64,000 nt of DNA, taken from the NCBI RefSeq assembly GCF_023022965.1, contig NZ_CP095462.1, positions 1,364,001 to 1,428,000 of the forward strand, written 5' to 3'. The first letter of the stretch is position 1. Every line of letters starts with the position of its first letter. This document shows, piece by piece, positions 39,488-48,165 of this stretch. Made by a program: the position numbers and the translations under genes. This DNA is from Ectobacillus sp. JY-23. GTDB lineage: Bacteria > Bacillota > Bacilli > Bacillales > Bacillaceae_G. The notes under the pieces are model-generated. The model saw only the letters and a list, made by a program, of their open reading frames with translations. It was not told the origin of the DNA and did no database searches.

Positions 39488-40432
39488 TCACCTACTTTGA
39501 TAAATCAATACACCGGACACTGAATCAACTTTCACTTTTTGATTATATTCTAAAAAATCCAATTGACCAACTGTTTCAGAGATAGTAAGTGCCAATTGCT
39601 TTTGATAAATCCCAGGGAATAATGCCTGACATACTTCAAAAGCTGTCATCGGTCTTTCCTTTAACATTTGTAACACCTGCTCAGCACGCTTTTGTTGTTT
39701 TTGCAAACGCTCTCTCACAAGCTTTCCCACCTCAATTACATCTTCACCATGCCCTGTCATAATGCGTGAAATTGGCATCTCCGCTAAGCGACGCAATGAT
39801 TGATTATATGCCAGTAACGGCTTTTCTCGTTCTCCGTCCTCATAGGGAGGTTCTAATAAAGGATTTGATGAAATGCGCGCCAGCAAAACATCTCCCCCAA
39901 TCATAATGCCGTCTCGCTCTCTGTATAGGGCGATATGAGTAGAAGCATGCCCTGGTGTCTCAATGACTCGAAAGCCAGGTAACTCTGCTATTTCATCTCC
40001 TTCGCATACAGATCTAGTTAAAGAACGCTTGCATGCAAGCTTCAATGTGTTGGTTAATGAAAGGCCTTTTTCAATAAATGCTTTCGGAACACCAAGCTCA
40101 CGTGCAAGTGAAGCCGAAAAACGTTCATATTTTTGAATAAATGCGGCATTCTGCGTAATCCACGGCTCATTCAGCGGATGTCCCACTACATTTGTTCGAT
40201 CGCCGAAATCGCCGAGTAATCCGCTATGGTCGGCATGATGATGGGTTAACACCACTGTTTCAATATCCTTGATCTCATAACCGAATTGCGCTAGTTGATG
40301 AACGAGAGCTTGTCGCGTTGCTTCTGTTTTTGTACCTGTATCAATTAACGTGAGCGTGTCTCCTTTGATTAAGTAGGTATTAACTGTCTCCGTTGCAAAC
40401 GGCACCGGTAGGGGTAAGCAGTGAATTTGCAT
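39488..40432 (-). CDS. yqjP: Metallo-beta-lactamase fold hydrolase YqjP
   Basis: 314 residues. Zinc motif THHHADHSG, further ligands in TPGHAST and GGDVLL/TGHGEDV. A C-terminal winged-helix-like extension (about 235-314) is typical of the YqjP/LACTB2-like group. Proposed hydrolase of unknown substrate. First gene of yqjP-yqjQ; divergent from proI. Confidence 0.88.
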   Translation of the reverse strand: MQIHCLPLPVPFATETVNTYLIKGDTLTLIDTGTKTEATRQALVHQLAQFGYEIKDIETVVLTHHHADHSGLLGDFGDRTNVVGHPLNEPWITQNAAFIQKYERFSASLARELGVPKAFIEKGLSLTNTLKLACKRSLTRSVCEGDEIAELPGFRVIETPGHASTHIALYRERDGIMIGGDVLLARISSNPLLEPPYEDGEREKPLLAYNQSLRRLAEMPISRIMTGHGEDVIEVGKLVRERLQKQQKRAEQVLQMLKERPMTAFEVCQALFPGIYQKQLALTISETVGQLDFLEYNQKVKVDSVSGVLIYQSR

Positions 40433-40476
40433 AATAATCCTCCATATACATCTTCATCATCCACAATACACATCAA

Positions 40477-40498
40477 AAAATGAATGTACATTCATTTT
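40477..40498. promoter_or_regulatory. Perfect 22-bp palindrome, likely operator
   Basis: Arms AAAATGAATGT and ACATTCATTTT, centred on TGTACA, between divergent yqjP and proI. TGAATG...CATTCA resembles operators of TetR-family repressors such as the fatty-acid regulator FadR. No U run, so not a terminator. Confidence 0.6.
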
Positions 40499-40592
40499 AC
40501 ACCTCACACCTTGCTTTGTCATTATTTTCAAACAAATAACAGGTATATATCCGTAGGGGTCGAATTGTTATGTAAAAAAGGAGGCGTATGTT

Positions 40593-41420
40593 ATGAAGAA
40601 AATTTCGTTTGTGGGGGCTGGTTCTATTACAGAGGCTATTATCGCCGGATTGACTCAAAGCATGAACGGCGGCAGTATTATGGTAAGCAACCGAAATAAT
40701 AGTAGGAGACTAGCAGATTTACAAACCATGTATGGTGTCACATTTACACAAGATACAGAGGAGCTAATGAATGATGCAGACATCGTTATTTTAGCTGTCA
40801 AACCGAAGGATGCTGCAGAAGCGATAAAATCTATAAAAGATTATGTTCATCAAGAGCAATTGATTATATCTTTAATGGCAGGCGTATCTACCGAGTCTCT
40901 TACAAACCTGCTAGAACAAAACAATCCCATTATACGAGCAATGCCAAATACGTCGGCAGCCATTTTAAAATCGGCAACAGTCCTCTCACCGTCCATTCAT
41001 GCAACCGGGGTACATATAGAAATTGCAACTTCGATATTTGAAAAAATTGGTCTAGTTTCTGTTGTAACAGAAGAGCAAATGCATGCTGTCACCGCATTAT
41101 CAGGTAGTGGTCCTGCCTATATTTATTATGTAGTAGAAGCTATGGAAAAAGCGGCTTCCCAAATTGGATTATGTGAGAACGTTGCCAAGCCTTTGATTTT
41201 ACAAACCATGATTGGTGCAGCTGAGATGTTAATGGAAACACCCAAGCATCCATCGGTGCTACGAAAAGAGATTACTTCTCCAGGCGGGACAACAGAAGCT
41301 GGTATTGGTGTGCTCGAACACCATGATTTTCAAAATATCCTCGTTCGCTGTATTACTCGTGCTACCATGAGATCTCAGGAACTTGGTGAAGGCTTAACAC
41401 AATTATTAAATAAAAAATAA
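40593..41420 (+). CDS. proI: Pyrroline-5-carboxylate reductase
   Basis: Last step of proline synthesis. 275 residues: Rossmann motif FVGAGSITEAIIAGL, VKP near residue 71, RAMPNTSAA, and the C-terminal SGSGPAYIYYVVEAM and SPGGTTEAGI. The place beside yqjP corresponds to B. subtilis proI (yqjO). Weak-consensus upstream site but GGAGG at 10 bases. Confidence 0.93.
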   Translation: MKKISFVGAGSITEAIIAGLTQSMNGGSIMVSNRNNSRRLADLQTMYGVTFTQDTEELMNDADIVILAVKPKDAAEAIKSIKDYVHQEQLIISLMAGVSTESLTNLLEQNNPIIRAMPNTSAAILKSATVLSPSIHATGVHIEIATSIFEKIGLVSVVTEEQMHAVTALSGSGPAYIYYVVEAMEKAASQIGLCENVAKPLILQTMIGAAEMLMETPKHPSVLRKEITSPGGTTEAGIGVLEHHDFQNILVRCITRATMRSQELGEGLTQLLNKK

Positions 41421-41446
41421 AAGACGATGCAATGGCATCGTCTTTT
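41419..41446. terminator. Bidirectional terminator between proI and rnz
   Basis: AAAAGACGATGC/GCATCGTCTTTT hairpin between convergent genes; it also covers the end of rnz. Confidence 0.88.
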
Positions 41447-42368
41447 ATCTGGTCATCAGAAATTGCTTGAGGTCCTCTGCTAACTCTGTATATGGAAAAA
41501 TATCACGAGCTTCTTGCAGCAGCTTCTCACTATCTTCTCCTTGATAACGCGAACTAATATGCGTCAGAATTAAACATCTCGCACTCGCTTTTTTAGCTAC
41601 CTCAGCAGCCTGTGCTGTTGTGGAATGAAAATAGTTATATGCTTGTTCCCCTTCCGCTGCCGCAAAGGTTGCTTCATGAACTAATACATCCGCATTCTTC
41701 GCAAGTCTGATACTTGTCTCGCAATAACGCGTATCTCCTAATATTGTAACAATGCGCCCTTTTTGCGGTGCACCGACATAATCTTTTCCATGTAATTGTG
41801 TACCATCTTCTAGTGTAATACTATGACCAGCTTTCAATAATTTAAATGCTGGGCCAGGCTTGATGCCAAGAGCCAACAATTTGTCAACAAGAAGCGGACC
41901 CGCAATATCTTTTTCTATAATGCGATACCCAAAGCATTCGATACCATGTGACAATCTACCTGCTTCAATAATGAATTGTTCATCTTCAAATATAATACCC
42001 TCTTCTTCAATCTCTACCACATGAATCGGATATTTTACATGCGTTGTGCTCACTCGCATCGCTACTTCAATAAATTCCTGAATTCCTTTTGGACCGTATA
42101 CAGTAAGCGGTGTTTCGCCACCTTGAAAAGAACGGCTTCCTAGTAAACCCGGTAACCCAAAAATATGATCACCGTGTAAATGTGTAATAAATATTTTTTC
42201 AATGCGGCGCGGCTTTACTGATGTATACAAAATTTGGTGCTGTGTTGCCTCACCACAATCAAACAACCACGTCACACCGCGCTCTTCCAATAACTGAAGT
42301 GCGATTGCAGAAACATTTCGTCCCTTAGCCGGCACACCGGCTCCTGTTCCTAAAAAAACCAAATCCAT
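41445..42368 (-). CDS. rnz: Ribonuclease Z
   Basis: Endonuclease that trims the 3' end of tRNA precursors lacking encoded CCA. 307 residues, zinc-dependent beta-lactamase fold with [25 protein letters not shown] at the N-terminus, and LTHISSRY and HEATFA ligands. Single gene; B. subtilis yqjK is equivalent in position. Confidence 0.95.
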   Translation of the reverse strand: MDLVFLGTGAGVPAKGRNVSAIALQLLEERGVTWLFDCGEATQHQILYTSVKPRRIEKIFITHLHGDHIFGLPGLLGSRSFQGGETPLTVYGPKGIQEFIEVAMRVSTTHVKYPIHVVEIEEEGIIFEDEQFIIEAGRLSHGIECFGYRIIEKDIAGPLLVDKLLALGIKPGPAFKLLKAGHSITLEDGTQLHGKDYVGAPQKGRIVTILGDTRYCETSIRLAKNADVLVHEATFAAAEGEQAYNYFHSTTAQAAEVAKKASARCLILTHISSRYQGEDSEKLLQEARDIFPYTELAEDLKQFLMTR

Positions 42369-42562
42369 AATTCTTACCTCTTTTCCGACATCTATCCACT
42401 ATCTTACGGAAAGCGGGCCCTATTAGCAATACAAAACGCCAGAACCATTTTCTTTATATTATAAGTTGTAAAGTATCAAACTGACTTGCATTAGTCTTAT
42501 AACGTTTGGTATAGACTTCCTCATTATCTATAATGTTGTATTCATAGAAAAAGCATTTATAT
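42369..42562. other. Intergenic stretch between dinB and rnz
   Basis: 194 AT-rich bases that must hold the rnz promoter. No hairpin or gene of note is seen. Confidence 0.3.
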
Positions 42563-43768
42563 TTATTTTACACCCGTTTTATACGTATGAATTCCTCGTT
42601 GCACTGCACCTTCTCCATATTTATTACGCAATGTCGCGATTATATTCATAAGCGGCTCCTCTTTGGCATCTGCTTCAAAGGAAAACAAATCCAATTGCTT
42701 TCCTTCTTTATCCTTATCAGCTAGCTCTGTTGCGGTTATTCCTAAAAGGCGTACAGCTTCACCATTCCAATGCGCTCTCCATAAACGACAGGCGGCTGCA
42801 AACAAATCAGAGGTTGTTTCAATAGGCTCTAACAATTGTCTACTTTTATGTGTGATGCGCCGATTATGATATTTAATCGTCAGCTGCAGATTATATGTAA
42901 TCAAGTTTCTTTTTCGTAAACGGATATTCACCATACTTGCGAGCTCCTCTAGCAGGCTATACACCACAGCTTCTTCGCCGGTATCAATAGGCAATGTCCT
43001 GGAACTTCCAATTGTTTTCGCTTGTATGCGTGTTTCAACAGGTCGTTTATCTATTCCATTTGCCTTTTGCTTTAATATAGGACCATTGACCCCCAAAATA
43101 TGACGAAGGAGATAATCTTGTGCATGAGCAAGATCACCGATCGATTCAATGCCAACACTCTTTAGTTTTTCGGCCGTTTTCTCCCCAACGCCATGCATAT
43201 GAAGCACATGTTTGGGCCACAATATGTCTGATATATCCCGCTTTCGTAACACCGTAATACCAAGTGGCTTTTTCATATCAGATGCCATTTTAGCAAGAAA
43301 TTTATTAGGCGCAACTCCAATACTGCACGGCAGTCCCAATTGTTGCATGACTTCCTGCTGAATCGTCTTCGCAATTTGAAGAGGTGTACCAAGCTCATGG
43401 CACTCTGTAATGTCTAAGTACCCTTCGTCTATGGAAATGGGCTGTACTTTGTCTGTAAACTGTAAAAGGAGCGTAAAAAATGCAGCAGAAGCAGACCGGT
43501 ACAATTCAAAATTTGGTCTTTTTACAATTAACTCCGGACAAAGCCGACGTGCTTCCCAAAGCGGCATAGTAGCGCGAACGCCTTGCGCACGCGCTTCATA
43601 ACTACATGTCACAATAATTCCCTTACGCTCTTTTTCATTTCCAGCTATCGCAAGAGGCTTTCCTTTTAATGAAGAATCATTAACTGCCTCAACAGACGCA
43701 TAAAAGCAGTTCATATCCACATGCAAAATCACGCGACCTTTTTTCGGATACATTTCTTTTGCTTCCAT
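42563..43768 (-). CDS. dinB: DNA polymerase IV (Y family, YqjH-like)
   Basis: Error-prone translesion polymerase. 401 residues. Palm motifs HVDMNCFYASVE and SIDEGYLDIT hold the catalytic acids; LGVNGP and the little-finger domain (about 240-350) follow. C-terminus does not show a perfect sliding-clamp motif but KQLDLFSF (about 358-365) is a good candidate for one. GGAGGG lies 6 bases before the ATG. Promoter carries a LexA-like site. Confidence 0.93.
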   Translation of the reverse strand: MEAKEMYPKKGRVILHVDMNCFYASVEAVNDSSLKGKPLAIAGNEKERKGIIVTCSYEARAQGVRATMPLWEARRLCPELIVKRPNFELYRSASAAFFTLLLQFTDKVQPISIDEGYLDITECHELGTPLQIAKTIQQEVMQQLGLPCSIGVAPNKFLAKMASDMKKPLGITVLRKRDISDILWPKHVLHMHGVGEKTAEKLKSVGIESIGDLAHAQDYLLRHILGVNGPILKQKANGIDKRPVETRIQAKTIGSSRTLPIDTGEEAVVYSLLEELASMVNIRLRKRNLITYNLQLTIKYHNRRITHKSRQLLEPIETTSDLFAAACRLWRAHWNGEAVRLLGITATELADKDKEGKQLDLFSFEADAKEEPLMNIIATLRNKYGEGAVQRGIHTYKTGVK

Positions 43769-43783
43769 ACCATCCCTCCAAAA

Positions 43784-43827
43784 CGAACATACATTCCCAT
43801 TATACAGTATGGTCCGTTTTGCTACAA
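43784..43827 (-). promoter_or_regulatory. dinB promoter with LexA-like box
   Basis: TTGTAG, 17 bases, TATAAT on the minus strand; immediately downstream GGAATGTATGTTCG matches 8 of the 10 fixed positions of the Bacillus LexA (DinR) box CGAAC-N4-GTTYG. Confidence 0.6.
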
Positions 43828-43876
43828 TATATACGCGAAAAGCAATAACATTTTACAGCTTTAGTCATTAGGTAAC

Positions 43877-43934
43877 TAAAAAGGGCGCCCTAAAAGATTA
43901 GCCGTTTTCGCCACCTTTTAGAACCCCCTTTTTA
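43877..43934 (-). terminator. Terminator after the PepT-like gene
   Basis: Long imperfect hairpin: AAAAAGGG with CCCCCTTTTT, and CTAAAAG with CTTTTAG, around an 18-base loop. Confidence 0.6.
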
Positions 43935-43938
43935 TCTA

Positions 43939-45054
43939 TTACTTCACTGTTTCACGAATAATTGCCACCACAAGCTCTGCCGTTTTTACAAGCTCTTCAA
44001 CTGGCATTTTTTCGTTTGTTGTATGAATTTCTTCATACCCTACTGCAAGGTTAACAGTCGGAATACCGTGACCTGCGATTACATTCGCATCGCTTCCGCC
44101 CCCGCTTTGATGCAGTGATGGTGTGCGTCCGATAGCTGTAATTGCACGCTTCGCCAATTCTACAACATGATCTCCATCTGCAAATTTAAAACCAGGATAC
44201 ATAACATCCACATCGACTTCAGCTTGCCCGCCCATCTCTTCTGCCGTGGAGATAAATGCTGCTTTCATTTTTTCAACCTGTGCGAGCATTTTTTCTTCCA
44301 CTAAAGAACGAGCTTCTGCCAAAATAAATACATGATCGCATACAATATTTGTTTGTGTGCCGCCTTCAAAGCGCCCGATATTGGCAGTTGTTTCTTCATC
44401 AATACGGCCAAGCGGCATTTTAGCAATCGCCTTTGCTGCAATTGTGATTGCGGAGACACCTTTTTCGGGCGCTACACCAGCGTGGGCAGTCTTCCCCCGA
44501 ATAATCGTTTTTAGTTTTGCTTGTGTTGGAGCCGCAACGATAATGTCCCCTACTTTACCATCGCTATCAAGCGCATAACCATATTTGGCTGTGATTAAAG
44601 AACGATCGAGTGCTTTTGCACCAACAAGACCGGATTCTTCTCCAACCGTAATAATGAACTCGACTTTACCATGTGGTGCATCGGTTTCCTTTAGTACACG
44701 AATTGCCTCTAGCATTGCTGCCAAGCCAGCTTTATCATCCGCTCCTAAAATCGTTGTACCATCCGTTACAATATAGCCCTCTTGCATAGACGGCTTAATT
44801 CCTTTCCCTGGCACAACCGTATCCATGTGAGCTGTAAAGTAGATGGTATCCGCCTCTACTTTGGCTGGTAGTGTACAAATTAAGTTACCTGCGCCATGTC
44901 CAGTTTGTGCCGTTGTATCGTCTTCAAACACCTCTACGCCAAGCGCAGAAAATTTCTCCTTCAATACTTTACAAATTTCTGCTTCATGCTTTGTTTCTGA
45001 ATCAACTTGAACAAGCTCTAAAAATTCGTTTACTAAACGTTCTTGATTTATCAT
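43939..45054 (-). CDS. yqjE: M20 peptidase, tripeptidase T-like (YqjE)
   Basis: 371 residues from the ATG at 45054 (GAGGAGG 8 bases upstream). Zinc ligands in FTAHMDTVVPG, GADDKAGLAAM, and EESGLVGAKAL, with HQSGGGSDANV near the end. Dimerisation domain between. Family members release N-terminal residues from tripeptides or related amides. Its own terminator follows. Confidence 0.88.
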   Translation of the reverse strand: MINQERLVNEFLELVQVDSETKHEAEICKVLKEKFSALGVEVFEDDTTAQTGHGAGNLICTLPAKVEADTIYFTAHMDTVVPGKGIKPSMQEGYIVTDGTTILGADDKAGLAAMLEAIRVLKETDAPHGKVEFIITVGEESGLVGAKALDRSLITAKYGYALDSDGKVGDIIVAAPTQAKLKTIIRGKTAHAGVAPEKGVSAITIAAKAIAKMPLGRIDEETTANIGRFEGGTQTNIVCDHVFILAEARSLVEEKMLAQVEKMKAAFISTAEEMGGQAEVDVDVMYPGFKFADGDHVVELAKRAITAIGRTPSLHQSGGGSDANVIAGHGIPTVNLAVGYEEIHTTNEKMPVEELVKTAELVVAIIRETVK

Positions 45055-45121
45055 GTATGTGCCTCCTCTATTTCTTGTTATGTACAAGTTTCATTATAAC
45101 AGAACTATATCAAAGTTACGA

Positions 45122-45147
45122 AAGGCGAGCGCATAGACGCTCGCCTT
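45122..45147 (-). terminator. Terminator of the carboxyltransferase gene
   Basis: AAGGCGAGCG/CGCTCGCCTT hairpin right after the stop at 45149. Confidence 0.7.
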
Positions 45148-45148
45148 A

Positions 45149-46699
45149 TTACAATGGGATATTGCCGTGCTTTTTTTTCGGACGCTCTTCCTTCTTATTG
45201 CGCAGCATGTCGAGTGCTTGTATCAATTTGATTCTTGTATCACGAGGGTCAATTACATCATCAACAATGCCATGCTTTGCTGCGACATACGGATTAGCAA
45301 ATTTCTCACGATATTCCTCAATGAGCCGCGCCCTTGTTTCTTCCGGATTATCGCTGCTCTCAATCTCTTTGGCGAAAATGACATTTACTGCTCCTTGTGG
45401 CCCCATTACGGCAATTTCCGCATTCGGCCATGAAAACACCACATCAGCACCAATTGCCTTGCTGTTTAACGCCACATAAGCCCCGCCATACGCTTTACGT
45501 AAAATGACGGTAATTTTTGGAACTGTTGCCTCGGAATAGGCATATAGAATTTTTGCACCGTGACGAATAATGCCACCATGCTCTTGCTTGACTCCTGGAA
45601 AAAATCCTGTTACATCCTCAAACGTAATTAGCGGGATGTTAAAGGAGTCGCATAAACGAATAAAACGCGCCGCCTTATCAGACGAATCAATGTCAAGGCT
45701 GCCAGCCATAACCTTTGGCTGATTACAAACAAGACCGACCACTTCTCCTTTTACTCTTGCAAAGCCAGTCACAATATTTTTCGCAAAGTTTTTTTGAATT
45801 TCAAAAAAAGAACCTTCATCAACAACCCCATCAATGACATGACGTACATCATATGGTCGAACCGCATCAAATGGAATTACATCCGTTAAATCAGGGCGAT
45901 AATCATCTTCATCAGGTGTACCATACATAAATGGACGTTCTTCGCAATTTTGCGGCAAGTAACTCAGTAGCATTCGCACAATCTCTAAAGCATTTTCCTC
46001 ATCCGTAGCTGCAAAATGTGCATTTCCACTAATTGTGTTATGTACCTTCGCACCACCAAGGTCCTCGGCTGAAATACTTTCTCCTGTCACTGTCTCAATT
46101 ACTTTTGGTCCAGTAATAAACATTTGGCTAGTTTTTTCTACCATAATTACAAAATCAGTGATAGCTGGTGAATACACTGCACCGCCAGCACAAGGTCCTA
46201 ATATCACTGAAATTTGTGGGACCACACCTGAATAGATAGCATTTCGGTAAAAGATATGACCATAACCATCCAAGGATAATACACCTTCTTGAATTCTTGC
46301 ACCACCAGAATCATTTAGCCCGATAATTGGTGCCCCGTTTTGCGCCGCCAAATCCATAACATTCGCTATTTTTTTGGCATGCATTTCACCAAGTGCTCCT
46401 CCAAACACGGTAAAATCCTGTGAAAACACATATATAGGACGCCCATTAATCTTACCGTATCCGGTTACTACTCCATCTCCTGGACCAGCCTTATCTCCCA
46501 GACCAAAATCACTGCAGCGATGCTCCATAAATGGATTTAATTCCATAAACGTACCAGGATCTACAAGTAGATCAATGCGCTCACGAGCTGTCAGCTTGCC
46601 CTTTTCGTGCTGCTTTTCAATCTTTGCGTCTCCTCCGCCTAACTCAATCTCTCGCTTTCTATCATATAAATCATTAATTTTTTCATAAATATCAACCAT
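45149..46699 (-). CDS. yqjD: Acyl-CoA carboxylase carboxyltransferase subunit (YqjD/MmdA)
   Basis: 516 residues from the ATG at 46699, preceded by AGGGGGGCG. Two crotonase-like halves typical of propionyl-CoA carboxylase beta and methylmalonyl-CoA decarboxylase alpha chains: GDGVVTGYGKINGRP, NDSGGARIQEG, GPCAGGAVYSPA in the first, and DVTGFFPGVKQEHGGIIRHGAK, GGAYVALNSK in the second. Transfers CO2 between biotin carrier and propionyl-CoA. It overlaps the epimerase gene by 8 bases. Its biotin carboxylase and carrier partners are not in the window, so direction cannot be fixed. Confidence 0.92.
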   Translation of the reverse strand: MVDIYEKINDLYDRKREIELGGGDAKIEKQHEKGKLTARERIDLLVDPGTFMELNPFMEHRCSDFGLGDKAGPGDGVVTGYGKINGRPIYVFSQDFTVFGGALGEMHAKKIANVMDLAAQNGAPIIGLNDSGGARIQEGVLSLDGYGHIFYRNAIYSGVVPQISVILGPCAGGAVYSPAITDFVIMVEKTSQMFITGPKVIETVTGESISAEDLGGAKVHNTISGNAHFAATDEENALEIVRMLLSYLPQNCEERPFMYGTPDEDDYRPDLTDVIPFDAVRPYDVRHVIDGVVDEGSFFEIQKNFAKNIVTGFARVKGEVVGLVCNQPKVMAGSLDIDSSDKAARFIRLCDSFNIPLITFEDVTGFFPGVKQEHGGIIRHGAKILYAYSEATVPKITVILRKAYGGAYVALNSKAIGADVVFSWPNAEIAVMGPQGAVNVIFAKEIESSDNPEETRARLIEEYREKFANPYVAAKHGIVDDVIDPRDTRIKLIQALDMLRNKKEERPKKKHGNIPL

Positions 46700-47111
46700 G
46701 TGTTTCGCCCCCCTTTTTCTCGCAAAGTTCATATAAAACGCCATGTGCAGACTTTGGATGCATAAAGGCGATACTCGCTCCCGCCGCACCGATGCGTGGA
46801 GAAGAATCAATCATTTGAATGCCATTTTGCTCCATCTCTTGAATTCTATCTGCAATTGTGTTCACACCTAGCGCCACATGATGAATGCCCTCTCCACGCT
46901 TATGAATAAACGTCGCAATCGGACTTTCTTTGCTTAAAGGTTCGAGCAGCTCTAATTTGCTTTCTCCCAACTCTAGAAAAGCTACCTTAACTTGCTGCGA
47001 GACTACCTCTTCAACTCCCAGCAATCGAAGCTTCAACACATTCGTATAAAATGGTAGCGCTTCCTCTAAAGATTGAACTGCAATTCCAATATGATCAATT
47101 CTTTGAATCAT
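46692..47111 (-). CDS. mce: Methylmalonyl-CoA epimerase
   Basis: 139 residues from the ATG at 47111 (AAGGGGTGG upstream). Glyoxalase/VOC fold: IDHIGIAVQSLEEALPFY (metal His), FLELGESKLELLEP, EGIHHVALGV (second His). Interconverts R- and S-methylmalonyl-CoA, linking the carboxyltransferase next door with the mutase at 56-61 kb. Confidence 0.93.
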   Translation of the reverse strand: MIQRIDHIGIAVQSLEEALPFYTNVLKLRLLGVEEVVSQQVKVAFLELGESKLELLEPLSKESPIATFIHKRGEGIHHVALGVNTIADRIQEMEQNGIQMIDSSPRIGAAGASIAFMHPKSAHGVLYELCEKKGGETHG

Positions 47112-47280
47112 GACTTCCACCCCTTGTTGTACATGAATTGCAAAATTAGACATATATTTTCTTAATTCGCTGTTTCATGTCACTTCTCCTTGTTTTCAGA
47201 GAATTTCGAACAACAAAATCTTTATTGCCCCTTAAAAGCGTTCCAGCTACAATACAAGTAACAGACAAGGAGGTTATATT

Positions 47281-47373
47281 ATGGGCAAAAAATCTCAAAA
47301 AGTTGTCGTTTACGTTATGCTGTTTTCGATGCTGATTACAACCTTACTTACAGGCTTAAGCATGTTTTGGTAG
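47281..47373 (+). CDS. prli42: Prli42, stressosome-anchoring microprotein
   Basis: 30 residues: a basic N-terminus (MGKKSQKVVVYVML) running into one transmembrane helix (about 9-28) and ending in Trp. AAGGAGG lies 7 bases before the ATG. The KxxQKxVVYxML pattern is the signature of Prli42, which in Listeria holds the stressosome at the membrane and is conserved in Firmicutes. Too short for usual gene callers. Assigned by pattern from memory. Confidence 0.8.
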   Translation: MGKKSQKVVVYVMLFSMLITTLLTGLSMFW

Positions 47374-47377
47374 ATAA

Positions 47378-47542
47378 AAAAGCAGAAGCGGCTTGTTTAG
47401 CTCCCTAGGGCTGAGGTTCTCGGCGCATAAAGGCGCTTTTTGCCTTAATGGGACGAGGTTCTCAGACCGGAGGAGCTAGCCGCTGTAGCTGGACAGAAGA
47501 AAAGCAGAAGCGGCTTGTTTAGCTCCCTAGGGCTGAGGTTCT
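47378..47542. repeat. Hairpin repeat with a perfect 43-bp direct repeat
   Basis: A full copy (47378 to about 47495) has pairing ends AGCGGCT/AGCCGCT and TAGCTCC/GGAGCTA and a central GCGC stem. A second, partial copy repeats the first 43 bases exactly at 47500-47542. Resembles imperfect-hairpin intergenic elements scattered in Bacillus genomes. Confidence 0.75.
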
Positions 47543-47572
47543 TAAACTACGGAGACTGACAATCAGAAAAGA

Positions 47573-47610
47573 CTGATATGAAAACCGTTTTAATCCGGTT
47601 TTCATATCAG
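47573..47610. terminator. Bidirectional terminator after the L,D-transpeptidase gene
   Basis: Perfect 15-bp stem (CTGATATGAAAACCG/CGGTTTTCATATCAG), 8-base loop, just after the stop. Confidence 0.8.
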
Positions 47611-47616
47611 CCTCTT

Positions 47617-48135
47617 TTATTCTCCTCTACTCATTGCCCCTTTTTCTTTCGCAAGCTGCTCAAATGATTTTTTTGTTCGAACAATTAATACCTTCGTACC
47701 AACGGGAACTTTTTCATATAAAGCTTCCACATCTTTCGGATACATCCGAATACATCCTTGTGAAATATACTTGCCGATTGAACTGGGCTGATTTGTACCA
47801 TGAATGCCGTACTTGTTTCCTTCTGTACCTTTTGCATTAAACCCTATCCAGCGAGACCCTAACGGATTTTTAGGAGATCCACCGGGGATGTTGCCTTTTA
47901 TATAATATGGATTTTTCACTTTCATAACCACATCAAACTCGCCTTCAGGTGTTAAATCATTCGTTTTCCCGGTCGCCACTGGATACACCTTTTGAATCAT
48001 ACCGTCATCAATGAAAGCCAGCTTATTATTTTGCTTATTCACAATAATATAAGGGTCTCCCACACGTGGGTTATCGCCAATTGGCCATATAGGGGACAAT
48101 GAAACAAATAATAGTAAAGAAAGCAGCTGCAGCAT
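47617..48135 (-). CDS. L,D-transpeptidase (YkuD fold)
   Basis: 172 residues. N-terminal hydrophobic signal (about 1-19), then the catalytic domain: IVNKQNNKLAFIDDG, and the active site HGTNQPSSIGKYISQGCIRM with its His and Cys. Makes 3-3 cross-links or attaches proteins in peptidoglycan, outside the membrane. No LysM domain. The strong GGAGGCG site and the terminator make it a single-gene unit. Confidence 0.92.
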   Translation of the reverse strand: MLQLLSLLLFVSLSPIWPIGDNPRVGDPYIIVNKQNNKLAFIDDGMIQKVYPVATGKTNDLTPEGEFDVVMKVKNPYYIKGNIPGGSPKNPLGSRWIGFNAKGTEGNKYGIHGTNQPSSIGKYISQGCIRMYPKDVEALYEKVPVGTKVLIVRTKKSFEQLAKEKGAMSRGE

Positions 48136-48165
48136 TGAACGCCTCCTGGTAGTAAAAATTAAGAA

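Noticed and set aside
40477-40498. Terminator between yqjP and proI
   Set aside because: The genes are divergent, the stem has almost no loop and no U run; an operator fits better.
47281-47373. Leader peptide or attenuator for the downstream region
   Set aside because: The downstream gene is on the other strand, and the peptide has a transmembrane helix and the Prli42 pattern, so it is better called a gene.
47378-47542. CRISPR array, because of the 43-bp direct repeat
   Set aside because: Only two copies, the second is the start of a larger hairpin element, and no cas genes are nearby.
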